From assembly GCA_949292945.1 (NCBI GenBank), contig CASFAX010000011.1, positions 1 to 46,371 on the forward strand: a DNA stretch of 46,371 nt, in the 5' to 3' direction. Shown here piece after piece: positions 1 to 7,212 of this stretch (positions within the stretch are counted from its first letter, which is position 1; each line of letters starts with the position of its first letter). The notes below the pieces were generated by a model. It searched no databases, had not been told where the DNA came from, and worked only from the letters and a program-made list of their open reading frames with translations. The stretch is from an uncultured Bacillota bacterium (GTDB taxonomy: Bacteria; Bacillota; Clostridia; Peptostreptococcales; Anaerovoracaceae). The position numbers were made by a program, and so were the translations under genes.

Positions 1-76
1 CTCTTCAACAGTCATAGCGGTTTTTATCAACACTTTTTGTCATATATTCAATCTTTGATACAGCGACTTCATATAG
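1..76. other. window edge, no gene seen
   Basis: The first 76 bases lie downstream of the alkA-like gene and contain no convincing coding region or hairpin terminator. A minus-strand ATG near base 14 could be the start of the next gene, but too little is visible to call it. Confidence 0.3.
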
Positions 77-718
77 CTATTTTTTCTTTTTCGGGACGTA
101 GTCCTTAAGCTCCGGCACAGCTCCTCCCGCAGCCGCCCACAGGTACAGGCTCGCCACGCTTCCGTAAGGGCTGAACCGCCTCCTGTACTTTTTGAAGAGC
201 TTTCTGTCTATTTTCCTGTGATGATACACCATCCTTAGACCGCGCTGTATGGCAAGGTCATCGTAGCTTAAAACGTCCGGCCTTTCCAGGCAGAACAGGA
301 GAAGCATCTCCGCAGTCCACACTCCTACCCCTTTCAGCTTCACCAGTTCACCGATGACCTCATCGTCGGAAAGTCCTTCGATTCTGTCTATGTCGAACTC
401 TCCCGATTTCACCTTCCGGGCAAAATCCTTTATGTATTCCGCTTTTCGAAACGATATTCCTATGGACTGAAGCTCCTCTGCAGTGGCTTCAGACACGGTT
501 TCGACGTTTACCTCTCCCAGCTTTTCCTTCATCCTGTTCCAGATGGTGGCCTGAGCTTTGGTCGATATCTGCTGACCAACGATGTGATGAACGACGGAGG
601 AAAAAAGATCCGTATCCACCTCCCTGTACACGTGTCCCACCTTGCCTATGATTTCGCCCAGGACTTTGTCCCTGCTCTTAAGATATTCGATTTCCTTTTC
701 TCCGTAACTGAAGTACAA
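77..718 (-). CDS. DNA-3-methyladenine glycosylase II (AlkA-like)
   Basis: This 213-residue protein is a base-excision repair glycosylase that would remove alkylated purines from DNA in the cytoplasm. A helix-hairpin-helix runs through LKGVGVWTA (residues 128-136). The following SYDDLAIQRG places the expected catalytic Asp at about residue 154, and QQIS near residue 50 is typical of the HhH-GPD superfamily. It lacks the N-terminal extra domain of E. coli AlkA and has the length of the short Gram-positive forms. The start is a TTG, chosen because GGGAGG sits seven bases upstream and no better start follows. A TATACT box at 753-758 on this strand may be its -10 element. The lysine-rich C-terminus (PKKKK) is unremarkable. 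The family call is firm; the substrate range is inferred from the family. Confidence 0.88.
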   Translation of the reverse strand: MYFSYGEKEIEYLKSRDKVLGEIIGKVGHVYREVDTDLFSSVVHHIVGQQISTKAQATIWNRMKEKLGEVNVETVSEATAEELQSIGISFRKAEYIKDFARKVKSGEFDIDRIEGLSDDEVIGELVKLKGVGVWTAEMLLLFCLERPDVLSYDDLAIQRGLRMVYHHRKIDRKLFKKYRRRFSPYGSVASLYLWAAAGGAVPELKDYVPKKKK

Positions 719-806
719 TGGACTACCTCCCTGAAATGATATGGCATATGAAAGTATAACATATCCTTCTCCCCTCTTGCCATATCCAAATCTGAAAAAC
801 GCCCTG

Positions 807-1592
807 TTACAACGGCAGATCCCGGCGGCAGAAGATGATTATCCCGGTTCCATACAAAATCAGAGCCAGTGCTCCCAGCACCGCGAAATCCGCCTCAAAT
901 CCGTTGTCCTCCAGTATCTTCTCCGTATCGAATAGGGTATTTAAGGTGAAATATTTCAGATAATCAAGACTGTCCGACAGCTTGATTATAAGGCTCATGA
1001 CGAAAAAGTACAGGGGAAGCCCTGCGCCCAGCAAAAGCGAGTTTCTGGAAGTGTTGAAAAGGCAGGACGCAAAGAAGCATATGCCGCTTATGGCAAAGTG
1101 GTAAAGAAATACTCCCGCGTTTAAGAGCAAAAACTTATCGACGTCAAGGGCTCCGGGCTGAAACCGCTCTGCCGCGGCTATGCCTACGCAATAAACCGTC
1201 CCCCACATAATCATCAGGGAAACAGTCAGATAAAAGGCTCCCGAAGCGGCTATCTGAGCCCTGGTAACGGGCGTGGAAAGAAAGCCTGCCATATATCCCT
1301 TATCTATCTTTTCGGCAATCAGCCGATTTCCCACCATTATTGAATACACCATCGGAAAGAGAATGGCCATGAGGGCGTAGAAAGAATTGGACATGAACCC
1401 TATCAGCGTTCCGTTGCCTGTAAGGATATTGGCAAGCACCGTTCCTTCTATGCCGATTTGAGTTTCTTCCATGACCGCCGGAGTGAACACGTTGGTCATT
1501 ATAATCACAAACACGCAGAGAACGGCGGTAAAAGCCAGCAGAAATTTAAGGTTTGATCTTGCCGTCTGCTTCAGATAAGAAAAATTTATCAT
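807..1592 (-). CDS. ABC-2 type exporter permease
   Basis: This 261-residue integral membrane protein has about six hydrophobic segments: near residues 14-36, 60-85, 105-135, 150-175, 185-205 and 235-255. That pattern, plus a charged cytoplasmic N-terminus, is typical of ABC-2 permeases. Its ATG overlaps the stop of the ATPase gene upstream by four bases, so the two are translationally coupled and should form one exporter. The substrate cannot be read from the sequence. ABC pairs next to a divergent TetR gene often handle drugs, peptides or other toxic compounds, and that is only inference here. No clear terminator was found downstream. Confidence 0.85.
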   Translation of the reverse strand: MINFSYLKQTARSNLKFLLAFTAVLCVFVIIMTNVFTPAVMEETQIGIEGTVLANILTGNGTLIGFMSNSFYALMAILFPMVYSIMVGNRLIAEKIDKGYMAGFLSTPVTRAQIAASGAFYLTVSLMIMWGTVYCVGIAAAERFQPGALDVDKFLLLNAGVFLYHFAISGICFFASCLFNTSRNSLLLGAGLPLYFFVMSLIIKLSDSLDYLKYFTLNTLFDTEKILEDNGFEADFAVLGALALILYGTGIIIFCRRDLPL

Positions 1593-2482
1593 TTCTCATC
1601 ACCTCCGTAGAATTTCATAAAGTATTCCTCCAGCGTATGTTTTTCCTCCGTAAGTGAAAGCACGCGGTGGGCGGAAAGTAGCGCGAGCAGTTCGTTTATG
1701 CAGCCGTCCGTCACGGAAACAATCAGTTCCCGCTGTTCCTTTCCTCTCACGGCGTCAGGGTACATCCGCAAAATTTCCGCGCAGCCTTCATCGTCCGCCA
1801 TGATAACTCTGTATGTCTTCATCTGAGATGCCCTAAGCTCGCCGGCCGTAATCTGCCTGATTATCCGTCCGCTCTTTATCATCCCTATCCTGTCGCACGT
1901 CTTTTCCACTTCTTCAAAGATGTGAGATGAAAGAAGAATTGTCTTGCCTCTTTTCTTCTCGTTTTCAATGAGCTCTATGAGTTTGCCCTGCATCAGAGGG
2001 TCAAGCCCCGAAGAGGGCTCGTCGAGGAGGAGTATCTCGGGATCGTGCATAAATGCGGCGACAAGAGCTGTTTTCTGTTTCATGCCTTTTGACATGCTCC
2101 TGATCTTACCTTTGGGGTCGAGCTCAAAATAATCTATCAGTTTTTCCGCTGCGGAAAAGTCTTTCATTTTTCTCATAGCGGCGATGAGCTTCAGATAGCC
2201 TATGCCGGTCATGTCCCCGGGAAAGCATATTTCTCCCGGCAGGTATCCGATTTTCTTCTGTATGCGGCTGCGGTTTTTCCAGCAATCCATCCCCTGAACG
2301 CTCACGCTGCCATGCCGCGGTCTGATAAAGCCCATCAGATGTCTCATGGTGGTGGTCTTTCCTGCTCCGTTAGGCCCCAGGTATCCGAAAGCCTCTCCCC
2401 GGCCGACAGTCAGGCAGATGTCAAATACACCTTTTCCGTTTCCGTAATCTCTGGTGAGATTTCTTATATCTATCTCCTTCAC
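1589..2482 (-). CDS. ABC exporter ATP-binding protein
   Basis: This 297-residue nucleotide-binding subunit powers the permease encoded directly downstream. The Walker A motif is GPNGAGKTT, the signature is the variant MSKGMKQK, Walker B with its catalytic Glu is LLLDEPSSGLD, and the switch His lies in LLSSHIFEE. The C-terminal 90 residues form the extension common to ABC-2 exporter ATPases. The reading frame is open to 2530, but the GTG at 2482 is the better start. GGAGG lies eight bases before it, and the family N-terminus (KEIDIRNLTRDYG) begins exactly there. The gene is divergent from a TetR regulator, its probable controller. Confidence 0.9.
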   Translation of the reverse strand: MKEIDIRNLTRDYGNGKGVFDICLTVGRGEAFGYLGPNGAGKTTTMRHLMGFIRPRHGSVSVQGMDCWKNRSRIQKKIGYLPGEICFPGDMTGIGYLKLIAAMRKMKDFSAAEKLIDYFELDPKGKIRSMSKGMKQKTALVAAFMHDPEILLLDEPSSGLDPLMQGKLIELIENEKKRGKTILLSSHIFEEVEKTCDRIGMIKSGRIIRQITAGELRASQMKTYRVIMADDEGCAEILRMYPDAVRGKEQRELIVSVTDGCINELLALLSAHRVLSLTEEKHTLEEYFMKFYGGDEK

Positions 2483-2534
2483 CTTTCGTCCTCCTTTTCG
2501 CACAAGCCCCTTTAGCGTCTGTGTCCACATAAAA

Positions 2535-2564
2535 ATTATATGGGCGGCTGCCGGGAGCTTTCAA
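2535..2564 (-). promoter_or_regulatory. promoter of the ABC exporter operon
   Basis: On the minus strand TTGAAA (2559-2564) and a perfect TATAAT (2535-2540) are separated by 18 bases, a good sigma-A promoter about 50 bases before the GTG start. It sits in the 143-bp gap shared with the divergent TetR gene, so a repressor bound here could control both directions. I see no clear long palindrome. Confidence 0.6.
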
Positions 2565-2625
2565 GCGACAATCCTGTGCAAACTGTCCATTTTATGATAG
2601 AATACGAAGAAAGAAAGGAGCTTTT

Positions 2626-3222
2626 ATGCCAACTCAGAAGTCATGCTCTGCCAGCGAAACCGCGTTCATCACCGCTTTCTGGCAGCTATACAGAAAAGAA
2701 CCCACGGAAAAAATCCCGGTCAGCCGTATCTGCCGGGCTGTCGGGTATAACAGGTCTACTTTTTATAATCATTTTCGGGATATTTACGATCTGAGAGACA
2801 GGGCTGTCGCTCTGCTGCTTGCTCCTGTGCGGGAGCAGATTTTCGCGCTCACAGACGTTACGGAGCTTTTTTCGGAAGATACCGCCCGCAGAATTATCAT
2901 GCCCTATTTTCTCTCGCAGAATGACCGCATCGAGCCGGTATTTAAAAGACGTGACGAATACGTTATAGGAGAGCAGATCAAAGCCAATTTTTACGACCTC
3001 ATTACTTCCCGAATGCCTGCCGGAAAGCAAAGCTCCGGTGCATCGGAAGAACTCGATATGCTTCTCGAATATCAGATTTCCGCCGCTTTAGGGCTTATCG
3101 GTCAGTGGTACCGCGGCGGCTGCCGGCTCCCCGGCGAAGTTATCATGAGCAGATTATTCGAGATTTCTGCCAAAGGCGTCTTCAACTCTATGAAAGAAAG
3201 TCTCGATAAGCTCCGAGACTGA
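2626..3222 (+). CDS. TetR/AcrR family regulator
   Basis: This 198-residue DNA-binding protein has the TetR-type helix-turn-helix at residues 24-55, with the diagnostic ICRAVGYNRSTFYNHF. The remaining ~140 helical residues would form the ligand and dimer domain. TetR proteins usually repress a neighbouring operon until a small molecule binds. The divergent ABC exporter is the obvious target, but that is inference from position. The start follows AAAGGAG by five bases. TATGAT/TAGAAT sequences at 2593-2603 may be its -10 box. The 3' end overlaps the convergent GIY-YIG gene by 69 bases. Confidence 0.87.
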   Translation: MPTQKSCSASETAFITAFWQLYRKEPTEKIPVSRICRAVGYNRSTFYNHFRDIYDLRDRAVALLLAPVREQIFALTDVTELFSEDTARRIIMPYFLSQNDRIEPVFKRRDEYVIGEQIKANFYDLITSRMPAGKQSSGASEELDMLLEYQISAALGLIGQWYRGGCRLPGEVIMSRLFEISAKGVFNSMKESLDKLRD

Positions 3223-3483
3223 GGCCGGCATGTTTTCTTCCGTTCCGGCCGCCAGTTTTTCCTTTTTGCCTTTGGGCAGCTTTTTTATCGCGCTTTCAAG
3301 CCTCAGCGCGTCGCCTTTTTCTTTGCAGCTCCAGGCGGCCTCTATTCTGACGGCGCCCCTGCTCCTCGTATATTTGGCGCCTTTTCCGTTTCTGTGTTCC
3401 TCAAACCGACGCGCAATGTCTGTGGTGATTCCCGTGTAAAGAGAGCCGTCTTCGCATCTGAGCATGTATACGTAATACATCAT
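3154..3483 (-). CDS. GIY-YIG domain protein (YhbQ/UPF0213-like)
   Basis: This 109-residue protein has the GIY-YIG nuclease fold. YYVYMLRCEDGSLYTGIT at residues 3-20 contains the YVY and YTG strands of the family, followed by ARRFEEH and ALRLESAIKK with the conserved Arg and Glu. It is the small free-standing form common in bacteria, not a homing endonuclease, and its physiological role is unclear. The start overlaps the phosphatase gene's stop in an ATGA, so the two are coupled. The last 23 codons run antisense through the end of the TetR gene. Confidence 0.85.
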   Translation of the reverse strand: MMYYVYMLRCEDGSLYTGITTDIARRFEEHRNGKGAKYTRSRGAVRIEAAWSCKEKGDALRLESAIKKLPKGKKEKLAAGTEENMPASVSELIETFFHRVEDAFGRNLE

Positions 3484-3944
3484 ATCCTGCCTTCTCTTCT
3501 CAGGTATTCCAGAAAACCGCGACAGCCTTTGTCTATGTCTTTAAAGGTTTCGTCAAAATCGCCAGTGTACCAGGGATCGGCTACATCTCTGTCTTCTCCG
3601 GCATATTCCATCAGCTTATGTATCTTATTTCCCGGGTCTTGCGGGATGATACGGCTAAGTCCTCTTCTGTTCTCCTCATCCATAATTATGAGATAGTCGA
3701 AATTGTCGTAATCAGCCTTTGTCACCTGTCTCGCCCTGCGCCGGCAGTACGGTATTCCTTCCCTTTCCAGGATGCCCCTGGTTCCTCTGTGAATGTCATT
3801 TCCTATTTCCTCCCGGCTGGTCGCGGCGGAAGCAATTTCAAATCCCTCGGCCATGCCGTGGCGCGCCGTCATATCTTTAAACAGAAACTCGGCCATCGGC
3901 GAGCGGCAGATGTTGCCGTGGCAAACAAATAATATTCTAATCAT
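3480..3944 (-). CDS. low-molecular-weight protein-tyrosine phosphatase
   Basis: This 154-residue cytoplasmic phosphatase hydrolyses phosphotyrosine. The P-loop FVCHGNICRSPMAE (residues 6-19) carries the nucleophilic Cys and the Arg of CX5R. The general-acid loop is DPWYTGDF near residue 123. Length and motif order match the family exactly. It is followed by the coupled GIY-YIG gene. Just upstream begins the AT-rich scar of mobile DNA, so the gene lies at the border of that insertion. The physiological substrate is unknown. Confidence 0.93.
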   Translation of the reverse strand: MIRILFVCHGNICRSPMAEFLFKDMTARHGMAEGFEIASAATSREEIGNDIHRGTRGILEREGIPYCRRRARQVTKADYDNFDYLIIMDEENRRGLSRIIPQDPGNKIHKLMEYAGEDRDVADPWYTGDFDETFKDIDKGCRGFLEYLRREGRI

Positions 3945-3955
3945 CTATTTAAAAC

Positions 3956-4012
3956 TCCTTGAAAATACTGTATTTCCTTGATTTATCGGTACTTTCCTTG
4001 CTTCTTCATTTT
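3956..4012. repeat. direct repeat copy A (57 bp)
   Basis: Bases 3956-3999 are identical to 5613-5656, and after one mismatch a further 12 bases match (4001-4012 with 5658-5669), giving 56 of 57 identical. Both copies have the same orientation. On the minus strand the repeat includes codons for a basic tail ending in GKYR and a TAA, here the tail of an integrase remnant. The pair brackets the Fic and GNAT segment and may be an attachment-site-like scar or a duplicated gene end. Confidence 0.85.
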
Positions 4013-4070
4013 TCTTTTGCGTCGTAGTAACCTATGTGCGTGTAGGTATTCAAGGCTACTAATATTAACA
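3983..4070 (-). pseudogene. 3' remnant of a tyrosine recombinase (integrase)
   Basis: Minus-strand codons from about 4059 read VALNTYTHIGYYDAKEK. The TYTH element matches the catalytic-tyrosine region of tyrosine integrases of Tn916 and phage type, whose C-termini usually read LNTYTH followed by a DA(K/Q)EE-like helix. After KEK the frame is lost by a one-base deletion in an A-run; restoring one A gives KMKKQGKYR and a stop. Nothing upstream codes for the rest of the protein. This is therefore a short frameshifted relic of an integrative element, identified by motif only. Confidence 0.55.
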
Positions 4071-4115
4071 ATTACATTTTAACTCATACTATTTTGTCAA
4101 ATAAGTCTTTCTGAA

Positions 4116-4446
4116 TCAAAGATTGATTGTCATAATATACTCATTGTCATTCTCATCGACAATCGTAAAACCGACATTTTGATATAACTTTACTGCATGA
4201 TTTTCTTTTTGAACAGAAAGAGAAGCTTTTGCATATCCGTTTTTTTTAAGCCAGGACAACATACATTTCATTAAATCTGTACCTATCCCTAATCCACGAT
4301 ATTCTTTTATGACAGAAATAGCAAAAGATGGTGTTTTATCATCAATATGTCCGTAATCATTCATTATTCTTACCCATACAGCACCTACAATACGGTCTTT
4401 TACTTCAGCTACAATCGCTTTATCGCTAATATCTGTTCCAAAATTT
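4116..4446 (-). pseudogene. 5'-truncated GNAT acetyltransferase
   Basis: The visible frame encodes the C-terminal ~110 residues of a GNAT N-acetyltransferase. It starts inside the fold (AIVAEVKDRIVGAVWVR), continues through the acetyl-CoA loop EYRGLGIGTDLM, and ends with YQNVGFTIVDE. Family members are near 160-170 residues, so about 60 N-terminal residues are missing. The frame opens just after a TAA at about 4448, next to the Fic stop codon. The first ATG (4364) would give only 82 residues, and no ribosome site precedes it. The gene was probably cut when the Fic segment arrived. Any remaining product is unlikely to be active. Confidence 0.7.
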
Positions 4447-4451
4447 TTTTA

Positions 4452-5342
4452 TCAATAAGCAATCCTAAAATAATCCAAATACGCTCTGTATTTATCCTGT
4501 GCGGTCAGGCAGGTATCTGTCAGATAGCCTTTTTCATTGTCCCACTCCTTCAATCCTCTATAGTAGAACATCTTCAGATTATCCTCAATAATAAATGGAA
4601 CGATGTTATATTTCAGACATTCTTTGAACATAATCAGCCTGCCAACACGACCGTTACCGTCCTGAAACGGATGGATTCGCTCAAATTTTACATGGAAATT
4701 CAGGATATCCTCAAAGGTCTTTTCTTCTTTTGCATTGTACTCTGTCAGCAATACTTTCATCTTACCGGCAACTTCTTCAGGTAGAGCAGTATCCATGCCG
4801 CCCACCTCATTAGGCATTTTTTTATAATCCCCCACTGCAAACCAGTCTTTTCTGGAATCGCTGGTTCCGCTTTTCAAAGTCAGATGAAGCTCCTTGATAA
4901 ACTTCTCAGTCAAAGCTGCCTTTGCACGGTCGATAATCATATCAATACATCGAAAATGATTTACGGTTTCAATCACATCGTCTACGTTGAGAACTTCATT
5001 TTCCACGCCGATGGTATTGGTTTCAAAAATATATCTGGTCTGTTCATGCGTCAGACGACTTCCCTCAATATGGTTTGAGTTATACGTTAAATCAATTTGT
5101 GTTTTATGGTAAATACCGCCGGAATATTTACTTGCTTTTTGTTCCTGCAAAATATCCAGCAGTGTGGGTGGGTGTTCTTTCTTTTTGTTGGAACGCTCTG
5201 GTTTTTCGGCATTCTCCGGAATATTCCAGGTCTTTCCGGTAAGAAAAGCACCTTGCACACGCCCGTGAGCACAGTAATTTCTTACGCTGCGCTCCGATAT
5301 ATTCCATTTTTTTGCTATTTCAGCAACTGAAAGGTATCGCAT
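4452..5342 (-). CDS. Fic-domain AMP-transferase with N-terminal HTH
   Basis: This 296-residue protein begins with an excisionase/MerR-like helix-turn-helix (SVAEIAKKWNISERSVRNYC, residues 5-24) and then a Fic domain. The catalytic motif HPFQDGNGRVGR (224-235) is complete, with His224. An inhibitory-helix motif S-x3-E-G lies at residues 89-94 (SNHIEG), the arrangement of self-inhibited class II Fic proteins. Such enzymes usually transfer AMP from ATP to a hydroxyl on a target protein. The HTH suggests DNA binding, perhaps autoregulation. The 6-bp arms ATACTA/TAGTAT upstream (about 5372-5398) could be an operator. The gene is AT-rich and lies between mobile-DNA relics. The target is unknown. 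Confidence 0.88.
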   Translation of the reverse strand: MRYLSVAEIAKKWNISERSVRNYCAHGRVQGAFLTGKTWNIPENAEKPERSNKKKEHPPTLLDILQEQKASKYSGGIYHKTQIDLTYNSNHIEGSRLTHEQTRYIFETNTIGVENEVLNVDDVIETVNHFRCIDMIIDRAKAALTEKFIKELHLTLKSGTSDSRKDWFAVGDYKKMPNEVGGMDTALPEEVAGKMKVLLTEYNAKEEKTFEDILNFHVKFERIHPFQDGNGRVGRLIMFKECLKYNIVPFIIEDNLKMFYYRGLKEWDNEKGYLTDTCLTAQDKYRAYLDYFRIAY

Positions 5343-5514
5343 CTGCTTTCCTCTGTTATCAATCGAATCTAATACTATATGAATCTACATTTTAGTATAT
5401 CACACTATCGGCAATAAATCTAACAAGGTTCTACATTTCACAATATATTTTTGCCGTTTCGGAAGCTTCAATTATCACAGTGTAAAAATCGAATTTCACA
5501 GATAAGTGAAACCC

Positions 5515-5601
5515 CGTTCTCTGTGCCTGCTCATTGACATCTGCAAAATAAGTCCAGAGCTGACAATTTAAAATCAAATCATGATACAGCATCGGATTAC
5601 T
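5515..5601 (-). pseudogene. TnpV-like remnant
   Basis: Minus-strand codons read LYHDLILNCQLWTYFADVNE followed by QAQR, then lose similarity. This resembles the middle of TnpV proteins of clostridial transposons, where a LLLSGKL..YLADIDEQA-type segment is conserved. Only about 30 of the usual ~120 residues remain. The identification is from memory of the family pattern and is moderate at best. Confidence 0.4.
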
Positions 5602-5612
5602 TTATTCAAAAT

Positions 5613-5669
5613 TCCTTGAAAATACTGTATTTCCTTGATTTATCGGTACTTTCCTTTCTTCTTCATTTT
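5613..5669. repeat. direct repeat copy B (57 bp)
   Basis: This is the second copy of the repeat at 3956-4012, with a single mismatch. The two lie about 1.66 kb apart in the same orientation. Upstream on the minus strand the repeat joins a short frame RAAELVSLTKEKMKKKGKYR and a TAA, different from the integrase tail in copy A but with the same final residues. Confidence 0.85.
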
Positions 5670-5772
5670 CTCTTTTGTCAGGGACACCAGCTCTGCGGCA
5701 CGAGTGATATTTTATCCCCGCGCTGCGGTCAAATAATACCGTAAGACTCGAAGCTACATTGACATATTCACC

Positions 5773-6060
5773 TTAGAATTTCTGCTTTGGAACAAACTCA
5801 ATTTTTAAAACCATTCCCATCCCATCCGCTAATCGCTTCAGCAAATGAATCGTCGGATTCCTAGTTCCGTTTTCAAGCTTACTGATATCCGCCTGGTTAA
5901 TTCCGGTGCGTTCGGCAAGCTCCTTTTGAGTTAAATTTTGAGAAGTCCTGGCCTCAATAATAGCCTTTATTACATCAAACTCAGGCTGAAGAGCTTCATA
6001 CTCCTTGGCGAATTCCTCACTTTTCATTTGCTCATTTTTAAACTGTTTTAATGTTTTCAT
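5773..6060 (-). CDS. HigA-type antitoxin, XRE family
   Basis: This 95-residue protein carries a Cro/C1-type helix-turn-helix (LTQKELAERTGINQADISKL, residues 43-62) followed by ENGTRNPTIHLLKRLADGMG. A charged N-terminal segment would wrap the toxin. It lies directly downstream of a broken RelE/HigB-type toxin gene, and its ATG overlaps the toxin's final TGA. Toxin-first order is typical of higBA. With the toxin broken it may survive as an autorepressor, or as an antitoxin against related toxins elsewhere. The likely operator is the 20-bp palindrome at 6333-6352. Confidence 0.85.
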   Translation of the reverse strand: MKTLKQFKNEQMKSEEFAKEYEALQPEFDVIKAIIEARTSQNLTQKELAERTGINQADISKLENGTRNPTIHLLKRLADGMGMVLKIEFVPKQKF

Positions 6061-6312
6061 ATTCTCTCCATCCTCTCTCTATATTTAGCTCTAAACTCTT
6101 TTGCAGTTTTTATTTGCTCTGACAGTATCTTCAAAGATACCATCATCGAGATGTTTACTGTACGGTTCTCGAAGTTGATTCCCATACTCTTCCAGAAGTT
6201 CCAACAATCCTATCATTTTCGCTCTCATTTTTATATCAAGTGATAGTAAAAAATCCTCCACCGGACGACTGCCATCTTCTTTTTCAAAAAATATAATTTC
6301 AAATTTCGTCAT
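6057..6312 (-). pseudogene. HigB/RelE-type toxin with internal deletion
   Basis: The frame starts like a phage Gp49/HigB toxin (FEIIFFEKEDGSRPVEDFLL, residues 4-23) and runs to HLDDGIFE. It then enters sequence of another frame and stops after 73 residues. A second frame from about 6130 down to 6057 reads KTAKEFRAKYRERMERI and a TGA, which is the usual helical C-terminus of this family. The middle of about 35-40 residues, which carries the mRNA-cleavage core, is missing. The intact family member is about 110-120 residues. The module therefore looks disarmed by an internal deletion that also shifted the frame. Confidence 0.75.
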
Positions 6313-6329
6313 TGACTTTTCCCTTTTTA

Positions 6330-6358
6330 ATTATATGGTATATATACCATATTGTCAA
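6330..6358 (-). promoter_or_regulatory. consensus promoter with palindromic operator for higBA
   Basis: On the minus strand TTGACA (6353-6358), a 17-base spacer and TATAAT (6330-6335) form a perfect sigma-A promoter. A perfect 20-bp palindrome, ATATGGTATA and its mirror (6333-6352), fills the spacer and touches the -10 box. This is an ideal site for autorepression by the XRE antitoxin. The toxin start lies 18 bases beyond the -10. Confidence 0.85.
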
Positions 6359-6360
6359 TT

Positions 6361-7212
6361 TTATCTTTCTTCTTCCGCCATGATGCCATACAATTCCGGT
6401 CTGCGGTTGACTTTCCCCCATACCTCCCTTTGCCTGTACTCCCGCAGCATGTCTACATCGAGAGTTGCCACATAGATTCCCTCCTCGCAGCCTGCTTCGA
6501 ACACGCATGTATCCCGCGAACCACTGATTCCCGGCATGTATACGACGCCGTCAAACAGAGTTGAATGTCCGTTGCAGTCAGGATGAGGCGACGGATAATT
6601 GCATGTTGCAATAGCCAGCATGTTTTCGTATGCCCTGCCGCGCAGCTGGGACAGGCGGTTTATTTCCATCGGGCAGGCGTTGGGAACCAAAATCAGCTCT
6701 GTCCCCTGAAGCATCATTATCCTCGCGCTTTCGGGAAATTCCCTGTCGTAACATATCATGGCTCCGACCTTTATATTGCCCTTTCCAGTTTCCAGAGTCT
6801 CAGAGAAAAAGCGGTCTCCGGCATCGAGAACGCCTTCGTCATCCTCTTCACCGAAATCGCATATGTGAACTTTGGAATATTTAAATACCAGGTTTCCATG
6901 CCTATCAAAGAGACATACCGTATTCTTCGGTTTTGGCTCATGTTTTTCCAGCAAAGTAACGGCGATTGCCATCTCAAGCTCCGCCGCAAGTTCGGAGTAA
7001 GCCCTTACAAATGGGCTATCTGCCGTAATCGCAGTGCGCTCCAGCACATCTTTATCGTGAGAAAACCTGTATCCTGTACTCCACATTTCGGGAAACAGCG
7101 CAATATCGGCTCCCTTTTCCTTTGCCCTTCGGCAGGCTATTATTCCCTTGTTCATATTTTCCGTCAAGCTCCCCTCAGGAAGCAGCTGAAGAAATGCAAT
7201 ATTAAGTTTCAT
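6361..7212 (-). CDS. carbon-nitrogen hydrolase (nitrilase superfamily)
   Basis: This 283-residue cytoplasmic amidohydrolase has the Glu-Lys-Cys triad in order: FPEMWSTGY (Glu, near residue 46), YSKVHICDFGEE (Lys) and GAMICYDREFPES (Cys). The spacing matches N-carbamoylputrescine amidase and omega-amidase relatives, but the exact substrate cannot be read. The frame is open to 7254. I place the start at the ATG of 7212, where GGAG lies six bases upstream and the family N-terminus (KLNIAFLQ) begins. The 3' end abuts the higBA promoter, and the sirtuin gene is divergent across a 321-bp gap. Confidence 0.88.
   Translation of the reverse strand: MKLNIAFLQLLPEGSLTENMNKGIIACRRAKEKGADIALFPEMWSTGYRFSHDKDVLERTAITADSPFVRAYSELAAELEMAIAVTLLEKHEPKPKNTVCLFDRHGNLVFKYSKVHICDFGEEDDEGVLDAGDRFFSETLETGKGNIKVGAMICYDREFPESARIMMLQGTELILVPNACPMEINRLSQLRGRAYENMLAIATCNYPSPHPDCNGHSTLFDGVVYMPGISGSRDTCVFEAGCEEGIYVATLDVDMLREYRQREVWGKVNRRPELYGIMAEEER

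Larger units (their letters stand above)
5343..5772. other. 430-bp non-coding stretch with mobile-element relics
   Basis: No intact gene is present between the Fic gene and the antitoxin. The stretch holds the probable Fic promoter region, a TnpV-like remnant (about 5515-5601), direct repeat copy B (5613-5669) and a short coding relic ending in GKYR (5640-5712). The rest shows nothing I can name. Confidence 0.6.

Noticed and set aside
3154-3483. GIY-YIG protein as a homing endonuclease or mobile intron part
   Set aside because: It is the small free-standing type with no DNA-binding extension, coupled to a phosphatase gene; no intron structure is seen.
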